This document shows, piece by piece, positions 17,757 through 26,983 of a stretch of DNA of 64,000 nt. The DNA comes from Pedobacter sp. L105 (GTDB taxonomy: Bacteria; Bacteroidota; Bacteroidia; Sphingobacteriales; Sphingobacteriaceae). The stretch covers positions 434,001-498,000 of the forward strand of contig NZ_LMUP01000014.1 in assembly GCF_009765875.1 (NCBI RefSeq), read 5' to 3'. The notes under the pieces are model-generated. The model was not told the origin of the DNA and searched no databases. It saw nothing but the letters and a program-made list of their open reading frames with translations. Position numbers and translations under genes: made by a program. Numbering within the stretch: the stretch's first letter is position 1; the number at the start of each line of letters is the position of its first letter.

Positions 17757-18338
17757 ATGTTTGAAGTTTTTGCAAAATACCTGCGTAACCACATAGAAAT
17801 TTCAGATGAAGATCTGGAGCTGATCCATGCGGGTAGTGTTGAAAGGCACTTGCGTAAATGGCAGCCATTAGCGCAGGACGGAGATATTTGGCTGACCAAT
17901 TGTTTTATCGCCAGCGGATGTTTACGGATTTACGCAATCGGGGAAGACGGTAAAGAACATACGTTCAGGTTTGGTATAGATAATTGGTGGGTAACTGACG
18001 TGGAAAGTTATAATCACGAGAAGCCTTCTATGTTCACTATCGAAGCACTGTCTGCAAGCACTGTGATCATTTGGACGAAACAGAAATGGACGGAATTAAT
18101 GACGGCCATTCCGGCTTTAAAAGAGTTCCAGGAAACCCTGATGGCCAATAGTTATGAAGCCAGCCAACGCCGCATATATTCGCTCATCAGCTCATCCGCT
18201 GAAGAAAAATATAATGAATTTCAGAAAACATATCCCGGTGTTTTTAACAGGGTGCCATTACATATGGTAGCCTCTTATCTAGGGGTATCAAGGGAAACTG
18301 TCAGCAGATTACGAAAAGAATTTAGCAGGCAAAATTAA
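17757..18338 (+). CDS. Crp/Fnr-family transcriptional regulator
   Basis: 193 residues: an N-terminal cyclic-nucleotide-binding-like beta barrel (about 15-125) without the full cAMP-binding arginine motif, a dimerisation helix, and a C-terminal winged HTH with MVASYLGVSRETVSRLRKEF as recognition helix. This short Crp-like type is abundant in Bacteroidota, with the ligand usually unknown. No partner gene is adjacent on the same strand; the tautomerase upstream is separated by a terminator. Confidence 0.9.
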   Translation: MFEVFAKYLRNHIEISDEDLELIHAGSVERHLRKWQPLAQDGDIWLTNCFIASGCLRIYAIGEDGKEHTFRFGIDNWWVTDVESYNHEKPSMFTIEALSASTVIIWTKQKWTELMTAIPALKEFQETLMANSYEASQRRIYSLISSSAEEKYNEFQKTYPGVFNRVPLHMVASYLGVSRETVSRLRKEFSRQN

Positions 18339-18662
18339 GCAATACCTGCTGATCATGAGTAGCGCTGCTTTTTTTTATATCTGCTAATAGATAAGTATAC
18401 ATACTACTGTATTATAATTCGAAGGCTCTTTTCAACCGCCCGGTAGCATAACCCACATAAGCTGCGTAAGCATCATTAACCTCTGCTAATTAACATGAAA
18501 AGGTATTAATATGCTATCGTTTGGCTTATAGTACTTATCGTCAAGATAATAGATATTGTTATTAAATCTAATTTTTGAGAAATAATAATTTCTATCTTTA
18601 CTCAAAATATAAGAAAACTGATACCTAATTTAAAATCAACACAAAATTAAATCAATTACATT
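18339..18662. other. Intergenic region between the Crp-like and dps genes
   Basis: 324 bases without a convincing gene. A weak hairpin (CTGCT/AGTAG) plus an eight-T run near 18350-18378 may end the Crp-like transcript. A TATCTTTA near 18593 is a one-mismatch -7 box that could serve dps. I see nothing else. Confidence 0.4.
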
Positions 18663-19136
18663 ATGGAACCAGGCATTGGAATCACACCAGAAAATCGTTT
18701 AGAAGTTTCACACATTTTGAATGCTATTTTAGCAGATGAGTTTTTATTGTATACTAAAACCAAAAACGCCCATTGGAACGTTGAAGGGATAGATTTTCAT
18801 AGCAAACACTTGTTTTTTGAAGTACAATTTAAACAACTGGATGAGATCGTTGATAGCGTAGCCGAACGTATCCGGTCTTTAGGACATTATGCGCCTGCCA
18901 CCCTTAAAAGCTTTCTGGAGTTAACTCATTTTTCAGAACGTTTGCACGAACTAAACAATTCAGATGGTTTTATAAAAGAACTTTTATCAGACCATGAGGG
19001 TCTTATCATTCACCTCAGAGAAAACATTGATCATTTTGCAAATGGATTAAAGGATTATGGCACCAGCGATTTTATCACAGGATTGCTTGAAACACACGAA
19101 AAAATGGCCTGGATGCTAAGATCACATTTAAAGTGA
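18663..19136 (+). CDS. dps: Dps-family DNA-protecting ferritin
   Basis: 157 residues of the Dps four-helix fold. The intersubunit ferroxidase ligands align as His37 (AHWNV), His49, Glu53, Asp64 and Glu68 (DSVAERI). Dps forms dodecamers that oxidise Fe(II) with hydrogen peroxide and protect DNA. There is no long basic N-terminal tail, so direct DNA binding is uncertain. It is followed by a terminator and convergent with an outer-membrane protein gene. Confidence 0.93.
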   Translation: MEPGIGITPENRLEVSHILNAILADEFLLYTKTKNAHWNVEGIDFHSKHLFFEVQFKQLDEIVDSVAERIRSLGHYAPATLKSFLELTHFSERLHELNNSDGFIKELLSDHEGLIIHLRENIDHFANGLKDYGTSDFITGLLETHEKMAWMLRSHLK

Positions 19137-19158
19137 TGTAAATGACTACAGGTTAAAA

Positions 19159-19188
19159 TTAAAAAAGGCCAATTCAGGCCTTTTTTAA
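19159..19188. terminator. Bidirectional terminator
   Basis: AAAAAAGGCC-AATTCA-GGCCTTTTTT (19161-19186) is a near-perfect hairpin with A and T tracts on both sides, between the convergent dps and outer-membrane protein genes. Confidence 0.9.
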
Positions 19189-19204
19189 TTTGTTGGAAGT
19201 AGAC

Positions 19205-20002
19205 TTAGAGCGTGAGACTTACTTTTATTTGTAGATTACTTACGGGAATATTTGCTTTTCCGTGGCTCGAACCAGAAATGTCTTCAGACTGATAAGTGCT
19301 TTTGACATTCCCTGAGATATAATCTAAAGCTAGTCCGATCGCTTTTCTGCGTATAGTTAGGCCGAATGACTTTTGGAAGCCAAATGCGATCCGGTTTTTT
19401 ATGGATTCAGCATTAAAACCTTCATCCTCGTTTTGAGCCTGATCATCCACAAATGAAAAATACCTGGTGATTGTATTGCCGTTATCTTCAGTATAGTTCA
19501 AATCAAAATACCTGATAGTAGGTGCAATCTGTGCCCGTATATCGATCACCAGATTTTCAATTGGATTAAAGGACACTACTGGACCGAGTTTAGAGGATAT
19601 GGCGGCTGCTATTTTAGTGTCCTCTACAGCGTACTCCGGAGACCCTGAAGCCTTTCCATAGGCATCCCATTTGTCCATTTTATTATAATTTAAGGAGGAA
19701 TACGTCCAATCGAGTCCCAAATTGACCAATCTTCTTTTATCTTTTTTCATAAAATAAAACACTCTTCCAGTTTCAAAAACAAAGCCGGAGCTTGCACCAT
19801 AATTTCCTTTTAAAATGTTTTGCAGGGGTGATAAATTATTATCGAGGGAATTACCCAGACTAGTGAATCCCAGCCGGATATAACCAGCCCGGTAAGCAGA
19901 TCTTTCCTGTGCCTGGAGTTGCATATTGTCAAATAGAAAGACGGTAAACAGAATAACGCAGGTTAATGAATAAAATTTTTTAGTGGTAATTTTTGAGTGC
20001 AT
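19205..20002 (-). CDS. Secreted/outer-membrane beta-barrel-like protein of unknown function
   Basis: 265 residues with a Sec signal peptide (hydrophobic CVILFTVFLF, cleavage likely after LQAQ or nearby). The mature part is rich in alternating hydrophobic/aromatic strands (YRAGYIRLGF; LVNLGLDWTYSSL; NLQIKVSLTL at the very end), typical of a small outer-membrane beta-barrel. The C-terminus ends in a hydrophobic strand. I do not recognise a named family, and the gene is monocistronic. Confidence 0.7.
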   Translation of the reverse strand: MHSKITTKKFYSLTCVILFTVFLFDNMQLQAQERSAYRAGYIRLGFTSLGNSLDNNLSPLQNILKGNYGASSGFVFETGRVFYFMKKDKRRLVNLGLDWTYSSLNYNKMDKWDAYGKASGSPEYAVEDTKIAAAISSKLGPVVSFNPIENLVIDIRAQIAPTIRYFDLNYTEDNGNTITRYFSFVDDQAQNEDEGFNAESIKNRIAFGFQKSFGLTIRRKAIGLALDYISGNVKSTYQSEDISGSSHGKANIPVSNLQIKVSLTL

Positions 20003-20299
20003 GTTTAATTGATTTTGTGAATTGAGATTGTTTATTTATTAATTTTTTTTTCGAATGCTATTGATTGGCTGAAAGAAGAGATATACCTGAAGTAGTGCTA
20101 AAACGTTAAAAAAAACCTTAATCGCTATATGTTTTTTGCATTGTTAATTCTTGTGTTTATAGATATGTATGAGCGTGTTAAATGTTTAATTGATAGTGTT
20201 TTATGCTTTCAAAAATATTTCAGCCGATTATTTCTTACAATAGGACTTTAGCCCTATTATTGCAAAATATTATACATCAATAAACCACCCCAATAAAAA

Positions 20300-21082
20300 A
20301 TGCGGGACGATAAAAACAGAACCTGGTTAAACTATTTGAACAACTTAAATGTTGAATCGACTCAGCTTGAAAAACGCAAAATGTTGGGCTTCGATGGTTT
20401 TTTTGGTTCTGATGTAATGATGAATCCTTTTTTTCGCAGCCATATGCCCTATACATATATTTTAGATTACACTCAAAGTAGATATATCACGATGGCCGAG
20501 AACTTTGCCGGATATAAATCTGAATGTTTTCTAAAGCTTGGCTTGGACCATACGCTTGAAATCATTCATCCTCAGCATCTAAATCTATTCAACAAAGAAA
20601 TTTTCCCTGAGCGGTTAACTATTTTAAAGGGTATGGCTCCTGATCAGCATAACAATTACGTATTTTCATATACTTTACAAGTAAAAAACAGTGAGGGAGG
20701 TTTTAGTAAATTCTTACAAAGAAATTGCTTCATATCAGATGATTTTGGCAATCCACTGTATAGTATGGGAATGCTAATAGATATTACTGATCATCACTTT
20801 GACAACCGGATCATCCAAACTGTACAACGATTAGACCAACCAGCAAATCAGTATTTCGAAAGGAAGGTTTTTTATTTGAATAAAGAAGATAAGCTGCTTT
20901 CAAAAAGGGAGATTGAAATCTTATTATTAACCAGTGCAGGGCTCAGCAATAAACAAATTGGTGAAAAACTTTATATTTCGGAAAAAACGGTAAAAGCGCA
21001 TAAGAGTAATATGCAAGATAAAACAGGTTGTCCAAATGGATTCGCCCTTGTTAGATATGCCTGTAAAACTGGTCTTATTTAA
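20300..21082 (+). CDS. PAS-like LuxR-type transcriptional regulator
   Basis: 260 residues. The N-terminal about 180 residues include a PAS-like stretch (FAGYKSECFLKLGLDHTLEIIHPQH; GNPLYSMGMLIDITDHH), the C-terminal 65 a GerE/LuxR HTH (LSKREIEILLLTSAGLSNKQIGEKLYISEKTVKAHK). There is no receiver domain, so it is not a classical response regulator; it probably senses an intracellular signal through the PAS-like part. It stands alone on its strand. Confidence 0.85.
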   Translation: MRDDKNRTWLNYLNNLNVESTQLEKRKMLGFDGFFGSDVMMNPFFRSHMPYTYILDYTQSRYITMAENFAGYKSECFLKLGLDHTLEIIHPQHLNLFNKEIFPERLTILKGMAPDQHNNYVFSYTLQVKNSEGGFSKFLQRNCFISDDFGNPLYSMGMLIDITDHHFDNRIIQTVQRLDQPANQYFERKVFYLNKEDKLLSKREIEILLLTSAGLSNKQIGEKLYISEKTVKAHKSNMQDKTGCPNGFALVRYACKTGLI

Positions 21083-21141
21083 ATATCTCTTCTACGTAGG
21101 AAAAGACTGAATACTCAAACATATCTGATACATCTAAATTT

Positions 21142-21176
21142 AAAAAAAATGACCACTGTTTTGTGGTCACTTTCTT
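21142..21176. terminator. Bidirectional terminator
   Basis: TGACCAC (21150-21156) and GTGGTCA (21163-21169) form a stem flanked by an A8 tract and a T-rich 3' side. On the - strand the T8 run follows the stem, 30 nt after the MFS stop; on the + strand it can also end the LuxR-type gene. Confidence 0.85.
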
Positions 21177-21205
21177 AACTTGGAATTAGTTATTTCATTC
21201 CAAAA

Positions 21206-22384
21206 TCATCGGTTTTTATTATATAATAATATAAAAGCAGCCAGCGAACAACTGATGGCACCAAATATATAAACCGCTTGATAACTATACCAGCCTGCTA
21301 TTAGTCCTGCCGCTGGTCCTGCAAGTCCTAATGAAAGATCGAAAAAAGCTGCAAAGGCACCTAATGCTGTTCCACGCATTTGTGGCTGTACTTTTTTTAT
21401 CGCCAATACGCCCAAAGCAGGAAATATCAATGAAAATCCCACTCCTGTGAGCGCACACCCAACAATCGCCATTGTTGCTGTTGTAGAAAAGCCGATTAAC
21501 AATTGACCGGCAACCTCAATAACCAGTGACACCAGTGCAATCTTATATCCGCCAAATCGATCCGTAAATGAGGAGAAAAATACCCTTGTGAGTATATAAA
21601 ATCCTCCGAAAGCCATAAAGGCCATAGAGGGATTGCCCCAGTTTCTTCCGGCAAAAAACAACGAGATAAAGGAAGATATGCAGGCAAATCCGATAGAAGA
21701 AAATGCCAATCCTAAACCTTGCCCGGCAATCATACGTATCACCTTGTAAAATGGAGTCAGGACGTGTGAGGTATCAACTGGCAGGGCAGGTAATTTAGCT
21801 GTTGAAATCCAGCTGATGACGGACAGCAGGATAATCAAGGCAAATACATAGGTTATTCCAAACATGCTTTCCATCCATATGGCTAAAGGTGCACCTACAG
21901 CAATCCCTGCATACATGGCAATGCCATTCCAGGTCATTACTTTGCCCGATTTTTGCGCCCCAACCAAGCCTATACCCCAAGTTAATGCCCCGGTAATGGA
22001 CAAGCTTTCTGATATACCGTGAATCATCCTCGCCAGTATGGTCAGTCCCAGGGCCAGCAAAACACTGTGGCTGGAAAATGCAGCTGCGATATATATAATA
22101 CCAGATAATATGATAAGCAAGATTCCGCTATGGTTACTTTTTTTTGCACCTTTTGTGTCGGTCAACTTGCCGGAATAAGCTCTTGTAAATAAAGTGGCTA
22201 TGGATTGCAAACCGATAATGATCCCGACGGTAAGGGTGCCAAATTTTAAATCGTTTTTCACAAAGCCCGGTAGTACACCCAATGTCATCCCAATCGTCAG
22301 GTAAACGCCGAAAACTGAGATGATAATTGGCGTTATGATTTTGGCAAAACTATTGGTAGGGCTGTTAATATTGATCGTATTCAT
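21206..22384 (-). CDS. MFS transporter (arabinose/YfcJ-like group)
   Basis: 392 residues, about 12 membrane segments. The loop AYSGKLTDTKGAKKS is the MFS signature between helices 2 and 3, and ILARMIHGISESLSITGALTWGIG resembles the YhhS/YfcJ uncharacterised exporters. It is the last gene of a probable - strand unit AraC (23247), SDR (22406), MFS, separated from the SDR by 21 nt. The substrate is unknown. Confidence 0.85.
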   Translation of the reverse strand: MNTININSPTNSFAKIITPIIISVFGVYLTIGMTLGVLPGFVKNDLKFGTLTVGIIIGLQSIATLFTRAYSGKLTDTKGAKKSNHSGILLIILSGIIYIAAAFSSHSVLLALGLTILARMIHGISESLSITGALTWGIGLVGAQKSGKVMTWNGIAMYAGIAVGAPLAIWMESMFGITYVFALIILLSVISWISTAKLPALPVDTSHVLTPFYKVIRMIAGQGLGLAFSSIGFACISSFISLFFAGRNWGNPSMAFMAFGGFYILTRVFFSSFTDRFGGYKIALVSLVIEVAGQLLIGFSTTATMAIVGCALTGVGFSLIFPALGVLAIKKVQPQMRGTALGAFAAFFDLSLGLAGPAAGLIAGWYSYQAVYIFGAISCSLAAFILLYNKNR

Positions 22385-22405
22385 TTAATTTTTCTTGTTT
22401 GATAA

Positions 22406-23170
22406 TTATAAATTCATGCCGCCTGAAACCTCAATGCGCTGTGCTGTGATCCAGCGGGCATCGTCAGAACATAAAAATGCAACCACACCACCTATATCTT
22501 CGGGAACGCCTACACGTCCTAATGAAGTCATAGCAGTTACATTAGCGTTATACTGTGGATTATCCCTGATAACACCTCCTGCAAAGTCGGTTGCAATGGG
22601 ACCCGGTGCAATCGCATTTACCCTGATGCCTCTTACTGCCAGTTCTTTTGCCTCGTAACGCGTCAGCGTTTCAACAGCGCCCTTCACGGCTGCGTAAGCT
22701 GAATATCCCGGCATATAAGCCTGCGATAAGCGGCTGGATAGGTTGACGATGCCACCATGATCATTGAGGTATGGTAAGGCGTATTGAGTGAAAGAATAAA
22801 CACCTTTGAATTGAATGTTCATCAACTGGTCAAACTGATCTTCAGTAGTGATCGCGAAGGGGGCATTGAAACCAAACCCTGCGTTATTGACCAGATAATC
22901 GAAATGGCTTGAATTAAAATTTTCTTTCAAAGTTTCTTTGAGACTTTCGAAAAAATCAGGGAATGTTGCAACTTTATCTGCACTTAACTGAATTACTACT
23001 GCCATGACGCCCGCTTTTATTACGTCTTCAGCAACTTGCAGAGCCTCCTGTTTTTTAGTGTGGTAGGTGATGATTACATCAAAACCTTTGTCAGCTAACT
23101 TTAGTGCGATGTTTTTACCTAAGCCACGGCTCCCACCAGTAACCAGGGCTATTTTGTTTTTTTGTGTCAT
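22406..23170 (-). CDS. SDR-family NAD(P)-dependent oxidoreductase
   Basis: 254 residues, classical SDR. The cofactor motif is TGGSRGLG near the N-terminus, the NNAGFG motif follows about residue 90, and the catalytic Tyr-x-x-x-Lys is YAAVK, preceded by Ser in NLSSRLS. The C-terminal VSGGMNL is typical of the 3-oxoacyl-ACP reductase-like group. Gly-rich with Ser-Arg in the P-loop suggests NADPH preference (inference). It shares a unit with an MFS gene downstream. Confidence 0.92.
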   Translation of the reverse strand: MTQKNKIALVTGGSRGLGKNIALKLADKGFDVIITYHTKKQEALQVAEDVIKAGVMAVVIQLSADKVATFPDFFESLKETLKENFNSSHFDYLVNNAGFGFNAPFAITTEDQFDQLMNIQFKGVYSFTQYALPYLNDHGGIVNLSSRLSQAYMPGYSAYAAVKGAVETLTRYEAKELAVRGIRVNAIAPGPIATDFAGGVIRDNPQYNANVTAMTSLGRVGVPEDIGGVVAFLCSDDARWITAQRIEVSGGMNL

Positions 23171-23202
23171 TTTGTTTCGTATGATTAACTATTTTACGAA
23201 TA

Positions 23203-23210
23203 CAAAATTA
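23203..23210 (-). promoter_or_regulatory. Possible -7 box for the SDR-MFS unit
   Basis: On the - strand it reads TAATTTTG, an exact TAnnTTTG match 33 nt before the SDR start codon. No TTG is at the ideal distance. Confidence 0.4.
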
Positions 23211-23246
23211 GAAGGAAGGAAATCTGAAAAGATGGCTGTTCAATGG

Positions 23247-24095
23247 TTATGATTGGACAAACAATGGTTTTGAGTTTCGAAAGTCCAGGGCTGTCATCCC
23301 TGTATTCTTTTTGAAAAAGCGTGAAAAGTAAGCATGGTCGTCATAACCCAACTCATAAGCGACCTGCTTAACGTCAAGAGTACTATAATACAAAATTCGC
23401 TTAGCTTCCAGTAAAATCTCCTGGGTGATCCAATAACTGGCAGAAAATCCGGTAATCTCTTTCACGATCTGATTAAGATAAAGGGGAGTGATGTGTAGCA
23501 ATGATGCGTAAGCTTTAACCTGCTTTATTTGTTTGCGTTTTGCACTTACCGTTCGCTTAAAGCGGATAACAGTATTGTATTTTTGTCCGCCTATTAGATT
23601 TAAGGATTGTTTCGACTGGACAATTTGTAAAGCAATCAGTCCTGTTAAACTTTCTATCAGGGAATTGATGATTGTTTTTTGCAACGGGATGGAGGACTTT
23701 TTAAGCAGATTTTCCAATATAGGTAGCATGCTAAAAGAGGCATGATCATTTTGAACGCTTACCGATTGTTGCGTATTCAAATAAGTATCAAATATATCAC
23801 GGTATTGGCCGGATATCACTTCGTTATCAACAAACACCAGCCAGCCCTCGCATTGGTCGTAATTTAGATAATGATGCACCTGGCCAGGTGCTAAAAAACA
23901 TAAAGAAGGACCAGATAAGCTTACTGTTTTAAAATCCAATTCCCATAAAAAAAAGCCTTTTTGCTGGATAATGAACATGTAGTGGTCATCCCGGTGAGGA
24001 GTTTGCGGTATTTGTTTTAACTCGCTGAAAGATTTGATTTCTACGCCCCTGGATTTCAGTTCGTCCTTATGTACTATAATAGCAGAGCTTTTCAT
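23247..24095 (-). CDS. AraC-family transcriptional regulator
   Basis: 282 residues from the ATG at 24095. A 25-residue upstream extension is possible but lacks the look of a protein N-terminus. The N-terminal cupin-like part has DDHYMFIIQQKGFFLWELDF and FLAPGQVHHY; the C-terminal HTH pair ends VKQVAYELGYDDHAYFSRFFKKNTGMTALDFR, the AraC signature. It lies 76 nt upstream of the SDR-MFS pair on the same strand and is likely its regulator. Confidence 0.9.
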   Translation of the reverse strand: MKSSAIIVHKDELKSRGVEIKSFSELKQIPQTPHRDDHYMFIIQQKGFFLWELDFKTVSLSGPSLCFLAPGQVHHYLNYDQCEGWLVFVDNEVISGQYRDIFDTYLNTQQSVSVQNDHASFSMLPILENLLKKSSIPLQKTIINSLIESLTGLIALQIVQSKQSLNLIGGQKYNTVIRFKRTVSAKRKQIKQVKAYASLLHITPLYLNQIVKEITGFSASYWITQEILLEAKRILYYSTLDVKQVAYELGYDDHAYFSRFFKKNTGMTALDFRNSKPLFVQS

Positions 24096-24262
24096 TGAAC
24101 TTCTTGATAATTTAGTTGCTGTAAATGCAAATATGGTGAAAAACATTGTTTTCTCTAACCCATTTCCCAAAAGTGATCCATTTCCGGTAAATTAGCTAGC
24201 CGCAGGTTGAAACGTTGAAGTAAGGCCTCTAAAACTAATTTTTGCCAATACAGGGGGAACTG

Positions 24263-24460
24263 TTACAGTAAACTCAACGTCATTTCGGTAACAGAAGGCA
24301 TTTCTTTGCGGAGTTCGTTATATCTTTTTGCCTCGTCCTTTAGATGGTAAAGAATGACTGCTTTCCATTTTCCGCCCACCAAATCCATAGTCATGCTCAC
24401 CGTACAAGGATAAGTTTCCCCTTTCAGTTTTACATAATCGCCAATACATTCCGTTTTCAT
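24263..24460 (-). pseudogene. Truncated HxlR-family regulator
   Basis: 65 codons from ATG 24460. It starts like an HxlR winged helix (YPCTVSMTMDLVGGKWKAVILYHL, then RYNELRKEMPSVTEMTLSLL) and stops where intact members continue with the LKxLEEDGLI wing helix and about 45 more residues. The downstream sequence in other frames does not restore the missing part, so this is a breakpoint, not a simple frameshift. It lies directly downstream of an intact HxlR gene. Confidence 0.75.
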
Positions 24461-24528
24461 CCTGCAATTTTTTAACCTATCCATTTGGATAGTTATTGCA
24501 AAACTATTCCAGTAACAAGTTCGTTTAT

Positions 24529-24894
24529 TTATTTGTCTTCCGTTAAAACAGGATTCCACGACGAGCGTTTCAAAGGATCTTCCATTTGAACTCCCCAGTC
24601 AAACATTGCTTTTAAAACTGGTATAAGGGTTTTTCCTAAGGTGCTCAATTCATACTCAACCCGTGGGGGCTTTTCGCTATAGCTGTGGCGGATGATCAAC
24701 CCATCCTCTTCCAGTTCTCTTAATTGCATGGTCAAAATTTTTCTGGATATATCAGGCATCTGCACCGTTAATTTACCAAAACGGACGCTGCCACCAATTA
24801 ACCTGATTAAAATGATAGGTTTCCATTTTCCACCTATATATCCCACAGTACGGACTACCGCGCAGTTGTGGGGGTTATTTCTCTCTTTTCTCAT
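24529..24894 (-). CDS. HxlR-family transcriptional regulator
   Basis: 121 residues: CAVVRTVGYIGGKWKPIIL at the N-terminus and RKILTMQLRELEEDGLIIRHSYSEKPPRVEYELSTLGKTLIPVL are the HxlR winged-helix signatures; the single N-terminal Cys (residue 11) is the usual redox or electrophile sensor position. It is divergent from the SDR at 25203, with duplicated operator-like sites between them (24894-24950), suggesting that it regulates that SDR and itself. Confidence 0.93.
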   Translation of the reverse strand: MRKERNNPHNCAVVRTVGYIGGKWKPIILIRLIGGSVRFGKLTVQMPDISRKILTMQLRELEEDGLIIRHSYSEKPPRVEYELSTLGKTLIPVLKAMFDWGVQMEDPLKRSSWNPVLTEDK

Positions 24895-24950
24895 TAGTTA
24901 CATTTATGATACCACTAATCGCCTTTAGTTACCTTATTGAAACCACTAAT
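24894..24950. promoter_or_regulatory. Duplicated 26-bp operator-like sites
   Basis: Two direct copies (24894-24919 and 24925-24950, 22 of 26 bases identical, repeat distance 31 nt) each begin TTAGTTAC and end ACCACTAAT, so each is an inverted repeat TTAGT-N16-ACTAA. Three-turn spacing and the position at the start of the HxlR gene fit two dimers of an autoregulator binding side by side. Confidence 0.6.
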
Positions 24951-25056
24951 TCACTAAACTTACCAGTGAGGGTTTATTTCTTTTAGTTCCTTTGTGAAAC
25001 AAAAGTAAATTAAATAAATATGGATATACGGATCCAATTTACCAGGATGAATTAAA

Positions 25057-25188
25057 ATGATAAATAAACTGTCAAACGTAATATCGATAAGTCATCATAA
25101 ACCGGTTTTAGGAACTCTTGAATATGATAAAACCGATGAAAATAGGCTGATGACAACTTGCTTTATAACCGATAAATATCAATTCTAA
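25057..25188 (+). CDS. Possible 43-residue peptide, function unknown
   Basis: A short frame (MINKLSNVISISHHKPVLGT... ending DKYQF) lies between the operator sites and the SDR, ending 14 nt before its ATG. It has no signal peptide or recognisable domain and may be the remnant of a larger gene or chance. No clear ribosome-binding site is seen. Confidence 0.2.
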   Translation: MINKLSNVISISHHKPVLGTLEYDKTDENRLMTTCFITDKYQF

Positions 25189-25202
25189 AACAATATATTA
25201 AA

Positions 25203-25997
25203 ATGGAAAATCAACAAGAATTAAATAGAGATCTCGCAGGCAAAATTGCACTTGTAACAGGTGGAACTAAAGGTATTGGGAAAGCTATTGCAGATAGATT
25301 AGCGCTGGCCGGAGCCAGGGTTATTGTAACGGCTAGAAACCATCCCGGAGAAATAGAAATGCAACATCATTTTATTGCGGCAGACACATCAGATGCTAAA
25401 AGTGTTGCCGGGGTAGTAAAAGAGATCAATGAACAATTTGGAGGGGTAGATATACTGGTCAATAACATGGGTGCAAATACCTTTCCCGGTGGAGGATTTA
25501 GTACGCTCACAGATGAACATTGGGACCAGGCACTGCAGGTAAACCTGTTGTCTTCAGTACGTATGGACAGGGCTTTATTGCCTAAGATGCTGCAACAAAA
25601 AAGCGGTGTGATTATTCATATCTCCTCAACCAGCGGAATGCTGCCAATATGGGAATCTACCATGGCCTATAGCTCGGCTAAGGCTGCGCTGAATGCCTAT
25701 AGTAAAGCATTGTCTACCGAAGTTGCTCCACAGGGCGTAAGGGTAGTAACGGTTTCCCCGGGATTAAACAAAACCCAGGCAATGGCTATCTTCCTGGAAG
25801 ATTTAGCTAAAAATGCGGGCATTACCGTTGAGGAGATGACCCAAAACCTAATGGCAAGACTTGGCGGAGTACCGATGGGAAGAATGGCAGAACCTGAAGA
25901 GACGGCAGAATTAGTTTATTTCCTGGTTTCTCCAAAGGCTTCTTTTATAACCGGAGCAAATTATGTTATTGATGGAGGAAATTTCCCGATTGTTTAA
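25203..25997 (+). CDS. SDR-family oxidoreductase
   Basis: 264 residues. Cofactor motif TGGTKGIGKAI (about 19-29), NNMGANT in place of NNAG, catalytic Ser in HISSTSG and Tyr-x-x-x-Lys as YSSAK. A C-terminal GANYVIDGG is typical of classical SDRs. It is divergent from an HxlR regulator, the usual context for enzymes handling reactive carbonyls or quinones (inference). A strong hairpin follows at 26026. Confidence 0.92.
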   Translation: MENQQELNRDLAGKIALVTGGTKGIGKAIADRLALAGARVIVTARNHPGEIEMQHHFIAADTSDAKSVAGVVKEINEQFGGVDILVNNMGANTFPGGGFSTLTDEHWDQALQVNLLSSVRMDRALLPKMLQQKSGVIIHISSTSGMLPIWESTMAYSSAKAALNAYSKALSTEVAPQGVRVVTVSPGLNKTQAMAIFLEDLAKNAGITVEEMTQNLMARLGGVPMGRMAEPEETAELVYFLVSPKASFITGANYVIDGGNFPIV

Positions 25998-26025
25998 TGT
26001 TCGCTAAGCAGCCCAGCGATGAAAA

Positions 26026-26081
26026 TCAGGTATACAAAACCTCTTTAATCTTCTATGAGGATTTGTATACCTGAATTTTTA
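26026..26081 (+). terminator. Terminator after the SDR gene
   Basis: TCAGGTATACAAA (26026-26038) pairs with TTTGTATACCTGA (26062-26074), with an inner CCTC/GAGG pair, followed by ATTTTTAAT. It is symmetric enough to serve the convergent gene as well. Confidence 0.8.
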
Positions 26082-26158
26082 ATAAACTAGCCCGACGCCG
26101 CTGCATTTGCTATAAAACCTTTTGCAACAAGTTCCTTTGCTCATATTTAAACCATAAA

Positions 26159-26983
26159 TTATTGAGCAAGCCTGATTTTGGAATAGTTGTCTTCGCTTAG
26201 CCCTGCTTTCCAGTAAACAGTAGCGTGTAATTCTTCGCGGTTTAACTCAAGCTCCTCCGCCGCATATCTACGCATCACTTTTACCATTTGATCTTCACCG
26301 GCAATCCAGATATATCTTGATCTTAGCATGGGGTTTGGCAGTACAATTTTTTTGACCGCATTTAATATCAGTTGTGATTGTTCTGGTGGTATGCCATTGC
26401 GGATCAACCAGCGTATTTCAATAGCGCTGTCAGTTCTAATGTGAAATTTATCTGCCTCAGTTTCCACTTCTAAAAAGGCGAAACCGATTGTTTCAGCAGG
26501 CAGAACTTCCAGCATTGCCGAAATAGCGGGTATCGCTGTCTCGTCTCCTGCAAATAAATAACAATCTGATTTCTCCTGTGTTTTCCCCGATTTTTTTAAT
26601 CCAATCCCCAAATAATCGCCAACAGAAGCATTTCCTGCCCATGCGGATGCAGGACCGGTATCACCGTGAAGTACAAATTCGACATCTAAAATTCCGTTTA
26701 CTCGGTCTATATTTCGCACCGTATACGTACGGATATAAGGCTTATCTTCTTCATCCGCCCAGATGGCTCTTCCTGATGATACATCTGGCAGAACAGCTCG
26801 CGAATTTTTATTTAATGGAATAAAAACTTTAAAATGAGTGCCAGGAGCTATAGGTCCAATTTCTTTGAGCAGCTCATGTTTAACGCTAATTCTTCTTAAA
26901 TGGGTTGCTGTATCTCTTATGGCACAGACAATAGCATTCATACAGATTGATTGTGGTTTTTGTATTTTATCTGATGGTGTCAT
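26159..26983 (-). CDS. Siderophore-interacting protein (ViuB/YqjH-type FAD reductase)
   Basis: 274 residues from ATG 26983. An N-terminal FAD-binding barrel contains RTYTVR, the flavin motif, and HGDTGPASAWA; the NAD(P)H-like C-terminal part contains FAGDETAIPAISAML and YIWIAGE. Such enzymes reduce ferric siderophore complexes in the cytoplasm to release iron. No siderophore transporter or synthesis gene lies nearby; it precedes, on the same strand, nothing obviously related, so regulation is unclear. Confidence 0.88.
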   Translation of the reverse strand: MTPSDKIQKPQSICMNAIVCAIRDTATHLRRISVKHELLKEIGPIAPGTHFKVFIPLNKNSRAVLPDVSSGRAIWADEEDKPYIRTYTVRNIDRVNGILDVEFVLHGDTGPASAWAGNASVGDYLGIGLKKSGKTQEKSDCYLFAGDETAIPAISAMLEVLPAETIGFAFLEVETEADKFHIRTDSAIEIRWLIRNGIPPEQSQLILNAVKKIVLPNPMLRSRYIWIAGEDQMVKVMRRYAAEELELNREELHATVYWKAGLSEDNYSKIRLAQ

